Below are positions 7,317 to 17,136 of a stretch of DNA of 36,009 nucleotides, piece after piece. Made by a program: the position numbers and the translations under genes. The DNA is from Acidobacteriota bacterium. Its GTDB lineage: Bacteria > Acidobacteriota > Blastocatellia > Pyrinomonadales > Pyrinomonadaceae. Every line of letters starts with the position of its first letter. Position 1 is the first letter of the stretch. The notes beneath the pieces were generated by a model. That model had not been told where the DNA came from. It saw only the letters and a list, made by a program, of their open reading frames with translations, and did no database searches. Location: contig JAEZJR010000151.1 of assembly GCA_023415725.1 (NCBI GenBank), positions 1-36,009 on the forward strand, written 5' to 3'.

Positions 7317-7328
7317 CACCTGTTCAGG

Positions 7329-8516
7329 TCATTTGTATAGCAGATACTTCTGCCGTATCTTCCGAAACGCCGTCAGCCCCGGCTGCCAGGTTGCTCTGAT
7401 CGCTTCTTCCGTTTTTCCCGCTGCTATCTGCTCCTTGAATTCGCGAGTGCCGGCGAGCCGGTCGATGTCGTTGATCTGGTTGCTGAGGCTCCTGTCGAAG
7501 AAGTTCTTTTTGTCCGGGTACTTGTTGTAAAGCTCGATCATCCATTTAAGGTTCAGCTTCTTCGATCTGCGTAATTCGCGTGTGTCGTAATTCCGCAGAT
7601 CTAACCCGTAAACCACCTCGTTCATGAATAGCGGCGTTTCGGCCATCCCGGGAATGCCGGTCGGCGTGTAAGAGAAGCTGTAGATCCCCTTATAAAGGGG
7701 GCTGCCAAACACCGCGAACGGCGAATATGTCCCGCGGCCGTGGTTCAGCCTTGTGCCCTCGAAAAGACAGGTCGACGGGTACAACATGATGCTCTGATGC
7801 GTGTTCAGGTTCGGCGACGGCTTCACCGGCAGCACATACTCCATCTCGCGGTCGTAGTTCGCCACCTTGACGATCCGCAGCTTCGCTTTTCGCCCGCCGG
7901 GGATCCACCCCTCGCCGTTGATCATCTGCGCGAACTCCGCGATCGTCATCCCGTGGGCGATCGGGATGGGGAACTGCCCGATCCCCGATTGCAGGCTCAT
8001 GTCCAGTATCGGCCCGTCGATCAAATACCCGTTCGGGTTCGGCCGGTCCAGTATCAGCACCTCTTTGCCGAACTCCGACGCCGAATCCATAAAGTCGCGC
8101 AGCGCGTTTATGTTCGTGTAGAACCGCACCCCAACGTCCTGCACGTCATAGATGAGCATGTCCACGTCCGCGAGGTCCTCCTTCGACGGCTTTCGCTTCG
8201 CGCCGTAGAGCGACACGATCGGGATCCCCGTCGCGGGGTCCTTCTCGTCCGCCACATGAATCCCGGCGCTCGCGTTACCGCGGAACCCGTGCTCCGGCCC
8301 GAACACCTTCACCACCTTCACTCCCTTCGACAAAAGAAAATCGACGAGATGCTTTTCGCCCACGATCGACGTCTGGTTCGCCAAGATTGCGACCCGCTTG
8401 TCGTTCAGGTAGGGCAGGTATTTTTCCGGTTGATCGGCACCAGTCAGGATCTTTGCCGAGACCGGCACACAGAGCAAAACCGTAAGTAATGCGAGGGCGA
8501 CGAGGTTAGTTTTCAT
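7329..8516 (-). CDS. namZ: Exported NamZ-type exo-beta-N-acetylmuramidase (DUF1343)
   Basis: A 395-residue exported protein of the DUF1343 family, whose studied member NamZ releases terminal N-acetylmuramic acid from peptidoglycan fragments (muropeptide recycling). It has a signal peptide (residues 1-21, ending SVSAK). Family motifs follow: DKRVAILANQTSIV, VKVFGPEHGFRG with the conserved Glu-His, LIYDVQDVGVRFYT, LILDRPNPNG, KPSPNLNTHQSIMLYP and CLFEGTRLNHGRGT. Length is normal. It is convergent with the kinase gene across the shared terminator. No other sugar-recycling gene is nearby, so its place in a pathway rests on the family. Confidence 0.9.
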   Translation of the reverse strand: MKTNLVALALLTVLLCVPVSAKILTGADQPEKYLPYLNDKRVAILANQTSIVGEKHLVDFLLSKGVKVVKVFGPEHGFRGNASAGIHVADEKDPATGIPIVSLYGAKRKPSKEDLADVDMLIYDVQDVGVRFYTNINALRDFMDSASEFGKEVLILDRPNPNGYLIDGPILDMSLQSGIGQFPIPIAHGMTIAEFAQMINGEGWIPGGRKAKLRIVKVANYDREMEYVLPVKPSPNLNTHQSIMLYPSTCLFEGTRLNHGRGTYSPFAVFGSPLYKGIYSFSYTPTGIPGMAETPLFMNEVVYGLDLRNYDTRELRRSKKLNLKWMIELYNKYPDKKNFFDRSLSNQINDIDRLAGTREFKEQIAAGKTEEAIRATWQPGLTAFRKIRQKYLLYK

Positions 8517-8562
8517 ATGGTCGGTTTAATTTAGAACGAAGCGATAGACGCTTGGCCAAATA

Positions 8563-9099
8563 TCAGAGGGTTTCTTTATAAAGCTTTCTGAGAAGACTGA
8601 TCTGCCCGCGGTGGTGAACCTCGTCTTCGGCCATGTGGTAAAGGATCCAGGCAAGGTTCGATCCCGTTTCCGGATCGTAAACCTCCATGCGTTCGCTGAA
8701 CCGTTCGAAAGTGAGCTGACGCAGCGCTTCGAGCATCAACCGCCGCGACTCGGCGAGACCATCGATGTAGCTTTCCAGCGGTTCGCCGGTGATCAGATCG
8801 GGCAGGTGCTCGCCCATGTCGAGCCCGGCGATCCACCTCTCGTTCTCCGCGTCGGTGAGTTCGCGCTCCTCGATGAAAACGATCCGGAAATAATGCTCGA
8901 TCGCCGTGATATGCGACAGCAGCGCGCCGATCGTGTTCCACCCGGGACGATATTGCCAATGCAGTTCGTCAACGCTTACGCCCTCGACCCGCTGAAGCGT
9001 GGTAACGCGGGCATCGTCGAGGATGCCGATCAGGTAGTCCAGCGAATGGTCCGCCGCCGACCCGAAATCGATCTTGAAACGCCTTTTCAACATACTCAT
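8563..9099 (-). CDS. DinB family protein
   Basis: A 178-residue protein of the DinB/YfiT four-helix-bundle superfamily. Members bind a metal through three His and often act as thiol transferases or damage-inducible proteins of unknown role. His residues expected for the metal site are in LLSHITAIEHY and YHMAEDEVHHRGQISLL. YRPGWNTIGALLSHI matches the first conserved helix. I chose the ATG at 9099 (MSMLKRRFKIDF); the frame extends upstream only to a TTG, and a second ATG two codons later is possible. The spacer to the namZ-like gene is small and there is no sign of coupling. Substrate unknown. Confidence 0.82.
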   Translation of the reverse strand: MSMLKRRFKIDFGSAADHSLDYLIGILDDARVTTLQRVEGVSVDELHWQYRPGWNTIGALLSHITAIEHYFRIVFIEERELTDAENERWIAGLDMGEHLPDLITGEPLESYIDGLAESRRLMLEALRQLTFERFSERMEVYDPETGSNLAWILYHMAEDEVHHRGQISLLRKLYKETL

Positions 9100-9203
9100 A
9101 CCCGCCAACGGCACATCTGCCAAATTTACGTTTTGCCTCAAACCGCCCTAATATAAAGTGTTATTCAAATATCGTCTTAAACAGATCAATTAACAATAAG
9201 GCA

Positions 9204-11423
<2,220 letters not shown>

Positions 11424-11443
11424 CTTCTCGATTTCGCTAATAA

Positions 11444-11486
11444 AAAATGGACCGAGCCAGGTGGCTCGGTCCATTTTCTTTTTTTG
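11444..11486. terminator. Strong rho-independent terminator between icd and phhB
   Basis: A 15-bp perfect stem (11444-11458 with 11463-11477) with loop AGGT is followed on the plus strand by TTTTCTTTTTTT. It ends icd; the A-run on the other side could also end the convergent phhB transcript. Confidence 0.92.
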
Positions 11487-11497
11487 GCGCAGATGGT

Positions 11498-11833
11498 TCA
11501 GCTCGGCGATTCCACGCTCACATCCGGGTCATCCGGAGCCTTTGCCGACCCCGACAGCCCATCGATCTGCCTCGCCAGCTCGATGTCGAAATCCGTCACC
11601 CCGTCCCGATCGTGCGTGGTGGTCTTCACCTTCGCGTACCCCCAACCGAATTTGATGTCCGGGTGATGATCGAGCCGTTCGGCGATCTCGCCGACCTGGT
11701 TGACGAATGCCAGGGCGGCTGCGAAATTGTCGAACTTGAAGCTCTTCTTGATCTTGTCTTCCTTAAATCGCCATCCCTCGAGCCCCGAAAGCCGCTCACG
11801 GGCCTCTTCTTCGGTCAGTTTCCGTCTTTCCAT
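11498..11833 (-). CDS. phhB: Pterin-4a-carbinolamine dehydratase
   Basis: A 111-residue cytoplasmic enzyme that dehydrates 4a-hydroxytetrahydrobiopterin, recycling the cofactor of aromatic amino acid hydroxylases. The family signature is clear: GLEGWRFKEDKIKKSFKF, then FVNQVGEIAERLDHHPDIKF with the active-site His pair, VKTTTHDRDGVTDFDIELA and ARQID. The frame is open to 11932, but the ATG at 11833 gives the normal family start (MERRKLTEEEARERL). The longer version would overlap the divergent lipoprotein gene. The C-terminal tail after ARQID (about 19 residues, acidic and Ser-rich) is longer than usual. No pterin-dependent hydroxylase is present here. Confidence 0.93.
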   Translation of the reverse strand: MERRKLTEEEARERLSGLEGWRFKEDKIKKSFKFDNFAAALAFVNQVGEIAERLDHHPDIKFGWGYAKVKTTTHDRDGVTDFDIELARQIDGLSGSAKAPDDPDVSVESPS

Positions 11834-11915
11834 AGGAATTTTCCGCTCCGTTTCGTCTTGAGATATACTTTCTGTTTCGCGAGTATTATACGGAATTATA
11901 GGTAACGATCTGAAG

Positions 11916-12413
11916 ATGCGTTCATTTTGCATATTGTTGGCGCTCGCTGCTGTGTTCGCCGTTGCGTCTTGCGGCGGTGATTCCGGGCCCGCGTCGCCGT
12001 TGAAGACCCTCCAGACCTACCAGAAGGCGATGAAGGCGAAGGACACCACGACGATGAAACTGCTCCTGACCTCGGAATCGCTAAAGATGCTCGAGCAGGA
12101 AGCCAAATCGCAGGGTGCGACCGTCGATGACGTGGTGAAACGCGAGACGCTCTTCGGCGAATCGCAGAAGACGGTCGAGTTCCGCAACGAGAAGATCGAC
12201 GGCGAGATCGCCACCATCGAGGTGAAGAACTCCTTCGGCCAGTGGGACACCGTCCCCTTCCGCCGCGAGGACGGCCAGTGGAAGATCGACAAGAAGGGCT
12301 ACGCCGACCGCCTCATGCAGGACATATTGCGCCAGCAGGACGACGCCTTCGGCACAGGTTCCAATTCCAACACATCGCTCGACTTCCCCACGCCGCAGTC
12401 CAGCCCATTCTGA
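11916..12413 (+). CDS. Lipoprotein with NTF2/DUF4878-like domain, unknown function
   Basis: A 165-residue lipoprotein. The signal ends VASC at about residue 19, so the Cys should be lipidated. The following domain begins SPLKTLQTYQKAMKAKDTTTMKLLLT and ends FRREDGQWKIDKKGY, the pattern of the DUF4878/NTF2-like fold seen in many small envelope lipoproteins. The C-terminal 25 residues are Asn/Ser/Thr/Pro-rich. It is divergent from phhB and 11 bases ahead of the DUF1015 gene, with which it is probably co-transcribed. No catalytic residues can be assigned. Confidence 0.78.
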   Translation: MRSFCILLALAAVFAVASCGGDSGPASPLKTLQTYQKAMKAKDTTTMKLLLTSESLKMLEQEAKSQGATVDDVVKRETLFGESQKTVEFRNEKIDGEIATIEVKNSFGQWDTVPFRREDGQWKIDKKGYADRLMQDILRQQDDAFGTGSNSNTSLDFPTPQSSPF

Positions 12414-12424
12414 GGAGATAAATA

Positions 12425-13654
12425 GTGTCAACGATCAAACCCTTCAAAGCTCTCAGGCCCGAGCCCGAGAACGCCGCACAGGTCGCGTGCGTCCCGTACG
12501 ACGTGCCTTACGAATCGGAGGTGCGTGAGCACATCGCCGAGAATCCCATGAGCTTCCTCCGCGTCACGCGCCCCGAGGCCGAGTTCCCGGAGGGCGGCAA
12601 ACCGAATGACCAGGAAACGCTCGCCAAGTCCGTCGAGAACCTCGAGATGTTCATCCGCGAGGGGCACCTCGTCCAGGACGATGAGCCGGCGATCTACATC
12701 TACCGCCTCTCCGCCGGCGACCACACACAAACCGGCATCGTCGCCGTATGCTCCATCGACGAGTACGATGCGGGGTTGATCAAGAAGCACGAAAAGACGC
12801 GCCCCGATAAGGTCAAGGACCGCACCGACCACATGATCGCCCTGCGTGCCCAGACGGGCCTCATCTTCCTCGCTTTCCGCGGTACGGACGAAACGCGCCG
12901 CCTGATCGCCGAGGAAACCGCCAAGGAGCCGTTCTACGAATGCGCCTGCGATCCCGGCGGCGTTTCGCAGATCGTCTGGCGCGTGACCGAAACAGAAGCG
13001 CTTGAACAAGCTTTCGCCGATGTGCCAGCTCTCTACGTCGCCGACGGCCATCACCGTGCCGAAAGCGCCTCGCTCGCGAGGAAAGTGCTCAGCGAGCAGA
13101 ACCCCGACCACGACGGCACCGAGAGCTACAACTACGTCATGGCCGGCATCTTCCCCGCCGAGGACCTCGCGATCATGCCGTACAACCGCGTCGTCAAGGA
13201 CCTCAACGGCCTCAGCGAAGACGAATTCTTTGAGAAACTCAGAGGTACGTTCGTGATGAGCGAGACCGACCGCAAAACGCCCGAGCACCGCGGCAACTTC
13301 AACATGTACCTCGATGGCAAGTGGCATGCGCTCCGTTACGCCGTCGCCAACATCCGCGAACCCGACCCGATCGAACGTCTCGACGTCAGCATCTTGCAGC
13401 GCGAGCTTCTCGCTCCGATCCTCGGAATCGATGACCCCCGGACCAACGACCGCGTCGCCTTCGTCGGTGGCATCCGCGGCACCGACGAACTCGAACGCCT
13501 CGTCGATTCGGGCGAATACCGCGTCGCCTTCTCGATGTTCCCCACGTCCATTGACGATCTCTTCGCCGTCTCCGACATGGGCGAGGTGATGCCGCCCAAA
13601 TCCACCTGGTTCGAGCCGAAACTCAAAGACGGCCTCTTCGTCCACCGCATCTGA
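12425..13654 (+). CDS. DUF1015 family protein
   Basis: A 409-residue cytoplasmic protein of the widespread, poorly characterised DUF1015 family (COG4198). Hallmarks are present: IKPFKALRPEPENAAQVACV with VPYDVPY just after (usual start), IYIYRLSAGDHTQTGIVAVC, and KKHEKTRPDKVKDRTDHM. VADGHHRAESASLAR, with the family's near-invariant DGHHR, is next, then LDVSILQRELLAPILGI and the C-terminal VMPPKSTWFEPKLKDGLFVHR. The start is a GTG with GAGGAG 7 bases upstream. Family members often lie near serA/serC in other genomes, but no serine pathway gene is visible here. Function unknown. Confidence 0.88.
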   Translation: MSTIKPFKALRPEPENAAQVACVPYDVPYESEVREHIAENPMSFLRVTRPEAEFPEGGKPNDQETLAKSVENLEMFIREGHLVQDDEPAIYIYRLSAGDHTQTGIVAVCSIDEYDAGLIKKHEKTRPDKVKDRTDHMIALRAQTGLIFLAFRGTDETRRLIAEETAKEPFYECACDPGGVSQIVWRVTETEALEQAFADVPALYVADGHHRAESASLARKVLSEQNPDHDGTESYNYVMAGIFPAEDLAIMPYNRVVKDLNGLSEDEFFEKLRGTFVMSETDRKTPEHRGNFNMYLDGKWHALRYAVANIREPDPIERLDVSILQRELLAPILGIDDPRTNDRVAFVGGIRGTDELERLVDSGEYRVAFSMFPTSIDDLFAVSDMGEVMPPKSTWFEPKLKDGLFVHRI

Positions 13655-13676
13655 TCGTGTCTTCCTTTGCGTCTTC

Positions 13677-13744
13677 CTTTGCGTCCTTAGCGCGCTTGGC
13701 GTGAATCTTCTTCTCTTCACGCTGGGCGCGCAAAGGACGCAAAG
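13677..13744. repeat. Long imperfect inverted repeat between the DUF1015 gene and pdxH
   Basis: Two 29-base arms (13677-13705 and 13716-13744) pair with only about five mismatches around a 10-base pyrimidine loop. The outer ends are CTTTGCGTCCTT and AAGGACGCAAAG. The preceding bases repeat the same word (CTTCCTTTGCGTCTTCCTTTGCG). There is no T-run, so this is a dispersed-repeat unit rather than a standard terminator. The word TTTGCGTCCTTTGCG recurs near 24880. Confidence 0.7.
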
Positions 13745-13770
13745 ATAATATCTATGTATATTTGTAGGTG

Positions 13771-14418
13771 ATGATCGATCCCAAACAGCTCGCCGCTCTG
13801 CGCCAGAATTACGCCAAGAACGAACTCACCCGCTCCAGCGTGCGCGATGACCCGTTCGAGCAGTTCGCAGCGTGGTTCGACGAGGCGATGAAGGCGGAGG
13901 TCTACGAGGCGAACGCGATGACCCTCGGCACCGCCACGCTCGACGGTCGCCCTTCAGGCCGCGTCGTTCTGCTGAAAGGCTTCTCGCCGCAGGGGTTCAC
14001 CTTCTACACCAACTACACAAGCGCGAAAGGCCGCCAGCTTTCCGAAAATCCGAATTGTTTTCTACATTTTTTCTGGAAGGAACTCGAACGGCAGGTGTTC
14101 ATCCGCGGGCTCGCCTCGCGCGTCCCCGCGGAGGAATCCGACGAGTATTTCGCCTCTCGCCCTTACGAAAGCCAACTCGGCGCATGGGCGTCAGAGCAAA
14201 GCTCCGTCATCGGATCGCGCAATGTGATCGAGCAGCGATTTGTGGAGCTCAGGGCTAAGTACAAAGAGGGCGAGGTGCCGCGACCGACGCATTGGGGCGG
14301 CTTCCTCGTCGCACCTTCCGAATTCGAGTTCTGGCAGGGCCGCCCGAGCCGCCTCCACGACCGCATCCGCTTCCGCCGCGACGGCGAGTCGTGGGCGATC
14401 GAACGCCTCTCGCCCTAA
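13771..14418 (+). CDS. pdxH: Pyridoxine/pyridoxamine 5'-phosphate oxidase
   Basis: An FMN-dependent enzyme that makes pyridoxal 5'-phosphate, the last step of the DXP-dependent route and of salvage. The 215-residue protein has the family blocks: DPFEQFAAWFDEA, AMTLGTATLDGRPSGRVVLL, FTFYTNYTSAKGRQL, CFLHFFWKELERQVFIRG and SRPYESQLGAWASEQSSVI. The C-terminal signature is EFEFWQGRPSRLHDRIRF. The ATG at 13771 is chosen; a GTG one codon earlier (13768) is equally possible. Its stop overlaps the stop of the convergent dioxygenase-like gene (bases 14415-14418 are shared). Confidence 0.95.
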   Translation: MIDPKQLAALRQNYAKNELTRSSVRDDPFEQFAAWFDEAMKAEVYEANAMTLGTATLDGRPSGRVVLLKGFSPQGFTFYTNYTSAKGRQLSENPNCFLHFFWKELERQVFIRGLASRVPAEESDEYFASRPYESQLGAWASEQSSVIGSRNVIEQRFVELRAKYKEGEVPRPTHWGGFLVAPSEFEFWQGRPSRLHDRIRFRRDGESWAIERLSP

Positions 14419-15086
14419 GCGAGAAGTTGGATATTCCGCGTCGCGTGCAAGATCCCAGCGCTGCCCTTCTCGAACGACAATATCGGGTTGAACCCGCCCC
14501 TACGCCCCGCCTGTGAACGCTCCTGCGGCGAGATCAACCTGTCGCCCTCGAACAATATCGAATCGACCCAATCCTCCCGCGCCTCCACAGTCGTCACGGT
14601 CATATGGATGTGGGCGGCGAAGCGATTCTCCGGGTAGGGCGCCGGCTTGATCGTGCGGAACGAATATCTCCCATCTTTATCCGTGAGCATCCACCCTCGG
14701 TACTTGCCGTGCCCGTGAGCATCGCCTTCGCGGCCGTAACGCCCCTCGAAATCCGTGTGATAAAGATAGATCAGCGTGTTCGGCGCGATGGTCTTCCCGT
14801 CCGGCTGGTAAACGACGCCCGAGATCTCGATCGGCTCGCCCTTGTCTTTCTCTTCTGAGAGTACCGTCCGCCACGAAACGTCCGCCGGCGCATGTATCGC
14901 ACCGACCCAACCGCCCTGTCGCCCGAGGTTCGGGTCCGGCATGGCGTTGCGTTTTATTGTGTCCAAAATAGTGTCGGTTTTTTGCGCCGCCATCTCACCG
15001 CCGCAAGCGACGAAAAACGGCAACACCGAGGCGGCCGCGACCGCTCGCTTGAGGAATTCCCTGCGATCTTCCAATAACCGTTCCAT
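14415..15086 (-). CDS. Tat-exported intradiol-dioxygenase-like protein
   Basis: A 223-residue protein related to the beta-sandwich of intradiol ring-cleavage dioxygenases (protocatechuate 3,4-dioxygenase type). The start at 15086 is supported by AGGAGG upstream and gives a Tat-like signal with DRREFLKRAVAAASVLPFF, followed by VACGG, a possible lipobox. The domain shows EISGVVYQPDGKTIAPNTLI, IYLYHTDFEGRYGR, GWMLTDKDGRYSFRTIKPAP and AAHIHMTV. The Tyr and HxH residues are in places used for iron binding in the family, but whether all four ligands are kept cannot be judged without alignment. Substrate unknown. Convergent with pdxH, sharing 4 bases. Confidence 0.85.
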   Translation of the reverse strand: MERLLEDRREFLKRAVAAASVLPFFVACGGEMAAQKTDTILDTIKRNAMPDPNLGRQGGWVGAIHAPADVSWRTVLSEEKDKGEPIEISGVVYQPDGKTIAPNTLIYLYHTDFEGRYGREGDAHGHGKYRGWMLTDKDGRYSFRTIKPAPYPENRFAAHIHMTVTTVEAREDWVDSILFEGDRLISPQERSQAGRRGGFNPILSFEKGSAGILHATRNIQLLA

Positions 15087-15155
15087 ATATTTGTCCGCCT
15101 CCTGTGATTTATTGATAATAGACGGGCACCGCAGGTTGCATGTTTCAAAAATAAA

Positions 15156-15677
15156 ATGATCGAGACCGAAAGACTCATCTTCCGACCGTTCACCGAGGAG
15201 GACCTGCCGACGCTGGTCGAACAGCGTTCCGACCCGGACGTTAACCGCTACCTCGGCGGCCCCGCCAGGCAAAACGCTGAGGCACTCGCCACTCGACTAA
15301 AGTTCTACATGGACTGCTACGATAAGTTCGGCTTCGGATCGTGCGCGATGCTCTGGCGCGAGACCGGCGAGATGATCGGCACCGCAGGCATCCAGCCGCT
15401 CGAGGACACCGGCGAGATCGAGGTCGGCTACAGCATCATCAAGCCCTACTGGGGCCTTGGGATCGGCACCGAGGCCGCGAAAGGCTGGATGGAATACGGC
15501 TTCAACACCGCCGGGCTCGAACGCATCGTCGCCGTCGCTGTCGAGGAGAACACCGCTTCACGCCGCATCATGGAGAAACTCGGGATGACATACGAAAAGA
15601 CCGAGGTCCACTACGGCGAGCCCTGCGCGTTTTACGCCATTTCGAAAGAGGAATTTTTCAAACACAACAAGATATGA
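15156..15677 (+). CDS. GNAT family N-acetyltransferase (RimJ/RimL-like)
   Basis: A 173-residue GNAT enzyme of the RimJ/RimL-like subgroup. It starts MIETERLIFRPFTEEDLPTL, the usual first strand and helix. The acetyl-CoA-binding region is IIKPYWGLGIGTEAAKGWM, and AVEENTASRRIMEKLGMTY is the typical C-terminal block. The acceptor is unknown; relatives acetylate ribosomal protein N-termini, amino acids or antibiotics. Its stop codon overlaps the start of the alpha/beta hydrolase gene (ATGA at 15674-15677), so the two are made together. It is divergent from the dioxygenase-like gene, and the roughly 70-base gap should hold both promoters. Confidence 0.9.
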   Translation: MIETERLIFRPFTEEDLPTLVEQRSDPDVNRYLGGPARQNAEALATRLKFYMDCYDKFGFGSCAMLWRETGEMIGTAGIQPLEDTGEIEVGYSIIKPYWGLGIGTEAAKGWMEYGFNTAGLERIVAVAVEENTASRRIMEKLGMTYEKTEVHYGEPCAFYAISKEEFFKHNKI

Positions 15678-16519
15678 AACGTTTCGCTTTACTCATTGCA
15701 TTCATTTCCACCCTGGCTTTCGCCGCCCCTGCCCAGACCGCCAACGTGAAATGGGTCACGATGAACGGCAGCAAGGTCCGCTACATCGATACAGGCGGCG
15801 ACGCGAAGAACGCCATCGTCTTCGTCCATTGCTGGACGTGCAATTCCGAGTTCTGGCGCGAACAGGTCGGGGCGTTCCCGCAGTACCGCGTCATCGCGCT
15901 CGACCTCCCCGGCCACGGCGAGAGCGAAAAGCCCAAGATCGAATACACCATCGAGCACTTCGCCCGCTCGGTCGAGGCGGTGATGGATGACGCGGGCGTC
16001 AAAAAAGCCGTGCTCGTCGGCCACAGCATGGGCACCCCCGTCACCCGCCGTTTCTACGAGCTTTTCCCGAAGAAAACGCTCGCGATCGTTACCGTCGACG
16101 GAGCCCTCATCCCCATGGGCCCGCGCAACGAGATCGACAAGTTCTTCCAGCCGATGATCGCCAATTACCGGCCCTCCGTCGCGACCTTCATCGACGGGAT
16201 GCTGCAGCCCACCTGGCCGAGCGTGAAGCCGTTCATCCGCTCCGCGATGCTCGCGACCGAAGACCACGTCGGGGCCAGCGCGATGAAGAACATGATCGAG
16301 GATTCGTTCGCACAGCACGGCAAGATCGAGGTCCCCGTGCTCGCCGTAATGGCCCCGTCGCCCTACTGGCCGAAGGACCTCGACACTCAGTATAAAGCCG
16401 TCGCCCCCGACATCGATTTTCAGATGTGGACCGGCGTCAGCCATTTCCTCCAACTCGAACGCCCCAAAGAATTCAACGGCCAGCTCAAGATGTTCATTGT
16501 TAGGAGGAGACTGCTTTAG
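15674..16519 (+). CDS. Exported alpha/beta hydrolase
   Basis: A 281-residue alpha/beta-fold hydrolase with a signal peptide (residues 1-19, ending FAAPAQ). The oxyanion region is IVFVHCWTCNSEFW, with HCW in place of the common HGW. Next come VIALDLPGHGESEKP and the nucleophile elbow LVGHSMGTPVTRRF. The likely catalytic His is in WTGVSHFLQLERPKEF near the C-terminus. The ATG at 15674 overlaps the GNAT stop. Substrate is not predictable; the closest general class is small esterases and lactonases. The cap region after the elbow is rich in Met and Pro. Confidence 0.88.
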   Translation: MKRFALLIAFISTLAFAAPAQTANVKWVTMNGSKVRYIDTGGDAKNAIVFVHCWTCNSEFWREQVGAFPQYRVIALDLPGHGESEKPKIEYTIEHFARSVEAVMDDAGVKKAVLVGHSMGTPVTRRFYELFPKKTLAIVTVDGALIPMGPRNEIDKFFQPMIANYRPSVATFIDGMLQPTWPSVKPFIRSAMLATEDHVGASAMKNMIEDSFAQHGKIEVPVLAVMAPSPYWPKDLDTQYKAVAPDIDFQMWTGVSHFLQLERPKEFNGQLKMFIVRRRLL

Positions 16520-16522
16520 TTC

Positions 16523-16599
16523 AGAGTTCAAGCTTTAGCTTGCCCGACGCTGCCACGAAACACCGTTGGACCACTGCAACCAGCTGAAGCTGGAACTCT
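16523..16599. repeat. Inverted repeat, second REP-like family
   Basis: AGAGTTCAAGCTTTAGCTTG (16523-16542) and CAGCTGAAGCTGGAACTCT (16581-16599) pair with about four mismatches across a 38-base spacer. Each arm also holds a small AAGCTTTAGCTT or AGCTGAAGCT palindrome. It fills the gap between the hydrolase and HEAGH genes. Confidence 0.6.
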
Positions 16600-16608
16600 A
16601 AACAGACG

Positions 16609-17136
16609 ATGAAACATGTAAGCTACCCAAAACTCATCCTCGCCGGCGTCTTCACGCTCTACTTCGCATGGGTCGCCTACGACCCCATGCGGGGGAGTTT
16701 CCTCGACATGGTCGACCTCCCGATCCACGAGGCCGGGCACCTGCTGTTTCGCATTTTCGGTGAGTTCATGGGTATCGCGGGCGGCTCGCTTTTCCAGGTG
16801 ATCGTGCCGGCGGTGTTCGTGGGTTATTTCTGGTGGAATGAAAAGTACTATTCCGCCGCGATCGTGCTCTTCTGGGTCGGGCAGAGCATCCTGAACGTAT
16901 TCGTCTACGCCGCCGACGCCGTCGTGATGCAGCTCGTCCTCATCAGCGGCCTGACCGGCAGTGAGGGCAGCTTCCACGATTGGAATTGGATGCTCACGCA
17001 GCTCGGCCTGCTCCCCTACACCAAAAGCATCGCCGGGATGATCCGGCTCGCGGGCACGTTAACGATCATCGCCGCCGCGGTGCTGTCGATCTATTACTCG
17101 TTCGTCCCGCCCGTCGAGGAGTGGGAGGAGATATGA
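16609..17136 (+). CDS. Small membrane protein with HEAGH motif (putative M50-like)
   Basis: A 175-residue protein with about four membrane segments. After a first helix (LILAGVFTLYFAWVAY) comes VDLPIHEAGHLLFRIFGEF: HExxH at residues 40-44, with the extra AGH common to membrane-embedded M50-type metalloproteases. GIAGGSLFQVIVPAVFVGYF and two further hydrophobic stretches follow. I do not see the NPxxxxDG motif that supplies the third metal ligand in classic M50 enzymes, so activity is uncertain. Its stop overlaps the start of the SDR gene (ATGA at 17133-17136). The family is unnamed as far as I can tell. Confidence 0.78.
   Translation: MKHVSYPKLILAGVFTLYFAWVAYDPMRGSFLDMVDLPIHEAGHLLFRIFGEFMGIAGGSLFQVIVPAVFVGYFWWNEKYYSAAIVLFWVGQSILNVFVYAADAVVMQLVLISGLTGSEGSFHDWNWMLTQLGLLPYTKSIAGMIRLAGTLTIIAAAVLSIYYSFVPPVEEWEEI

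Noticed and set aside
6204..7319. A 371-codon open frame on the minus strand inside the kinase gene
   Set aside because: It is a high-G+C shadow of the kinase TPR region; its protein has no family motif, while the plus strand has clear kinase, FlgO-like and TPR signatures.
12428..13720. A 430-codon minus-strand frame opposite the DUF1015 gene
   Set aside because: It mirrors the DUF1015 coding frame, lacks a ribosome site and recognisable domains; the plus frame has the conserved DGHHR block and a GAGGAG site.
13660..13750. CRISPR-like repeats between the DUF1015 gene and pdxH
   Set aside because: The repeated word is short, inverted and without regular unique spacers; no cas gene is nearby.
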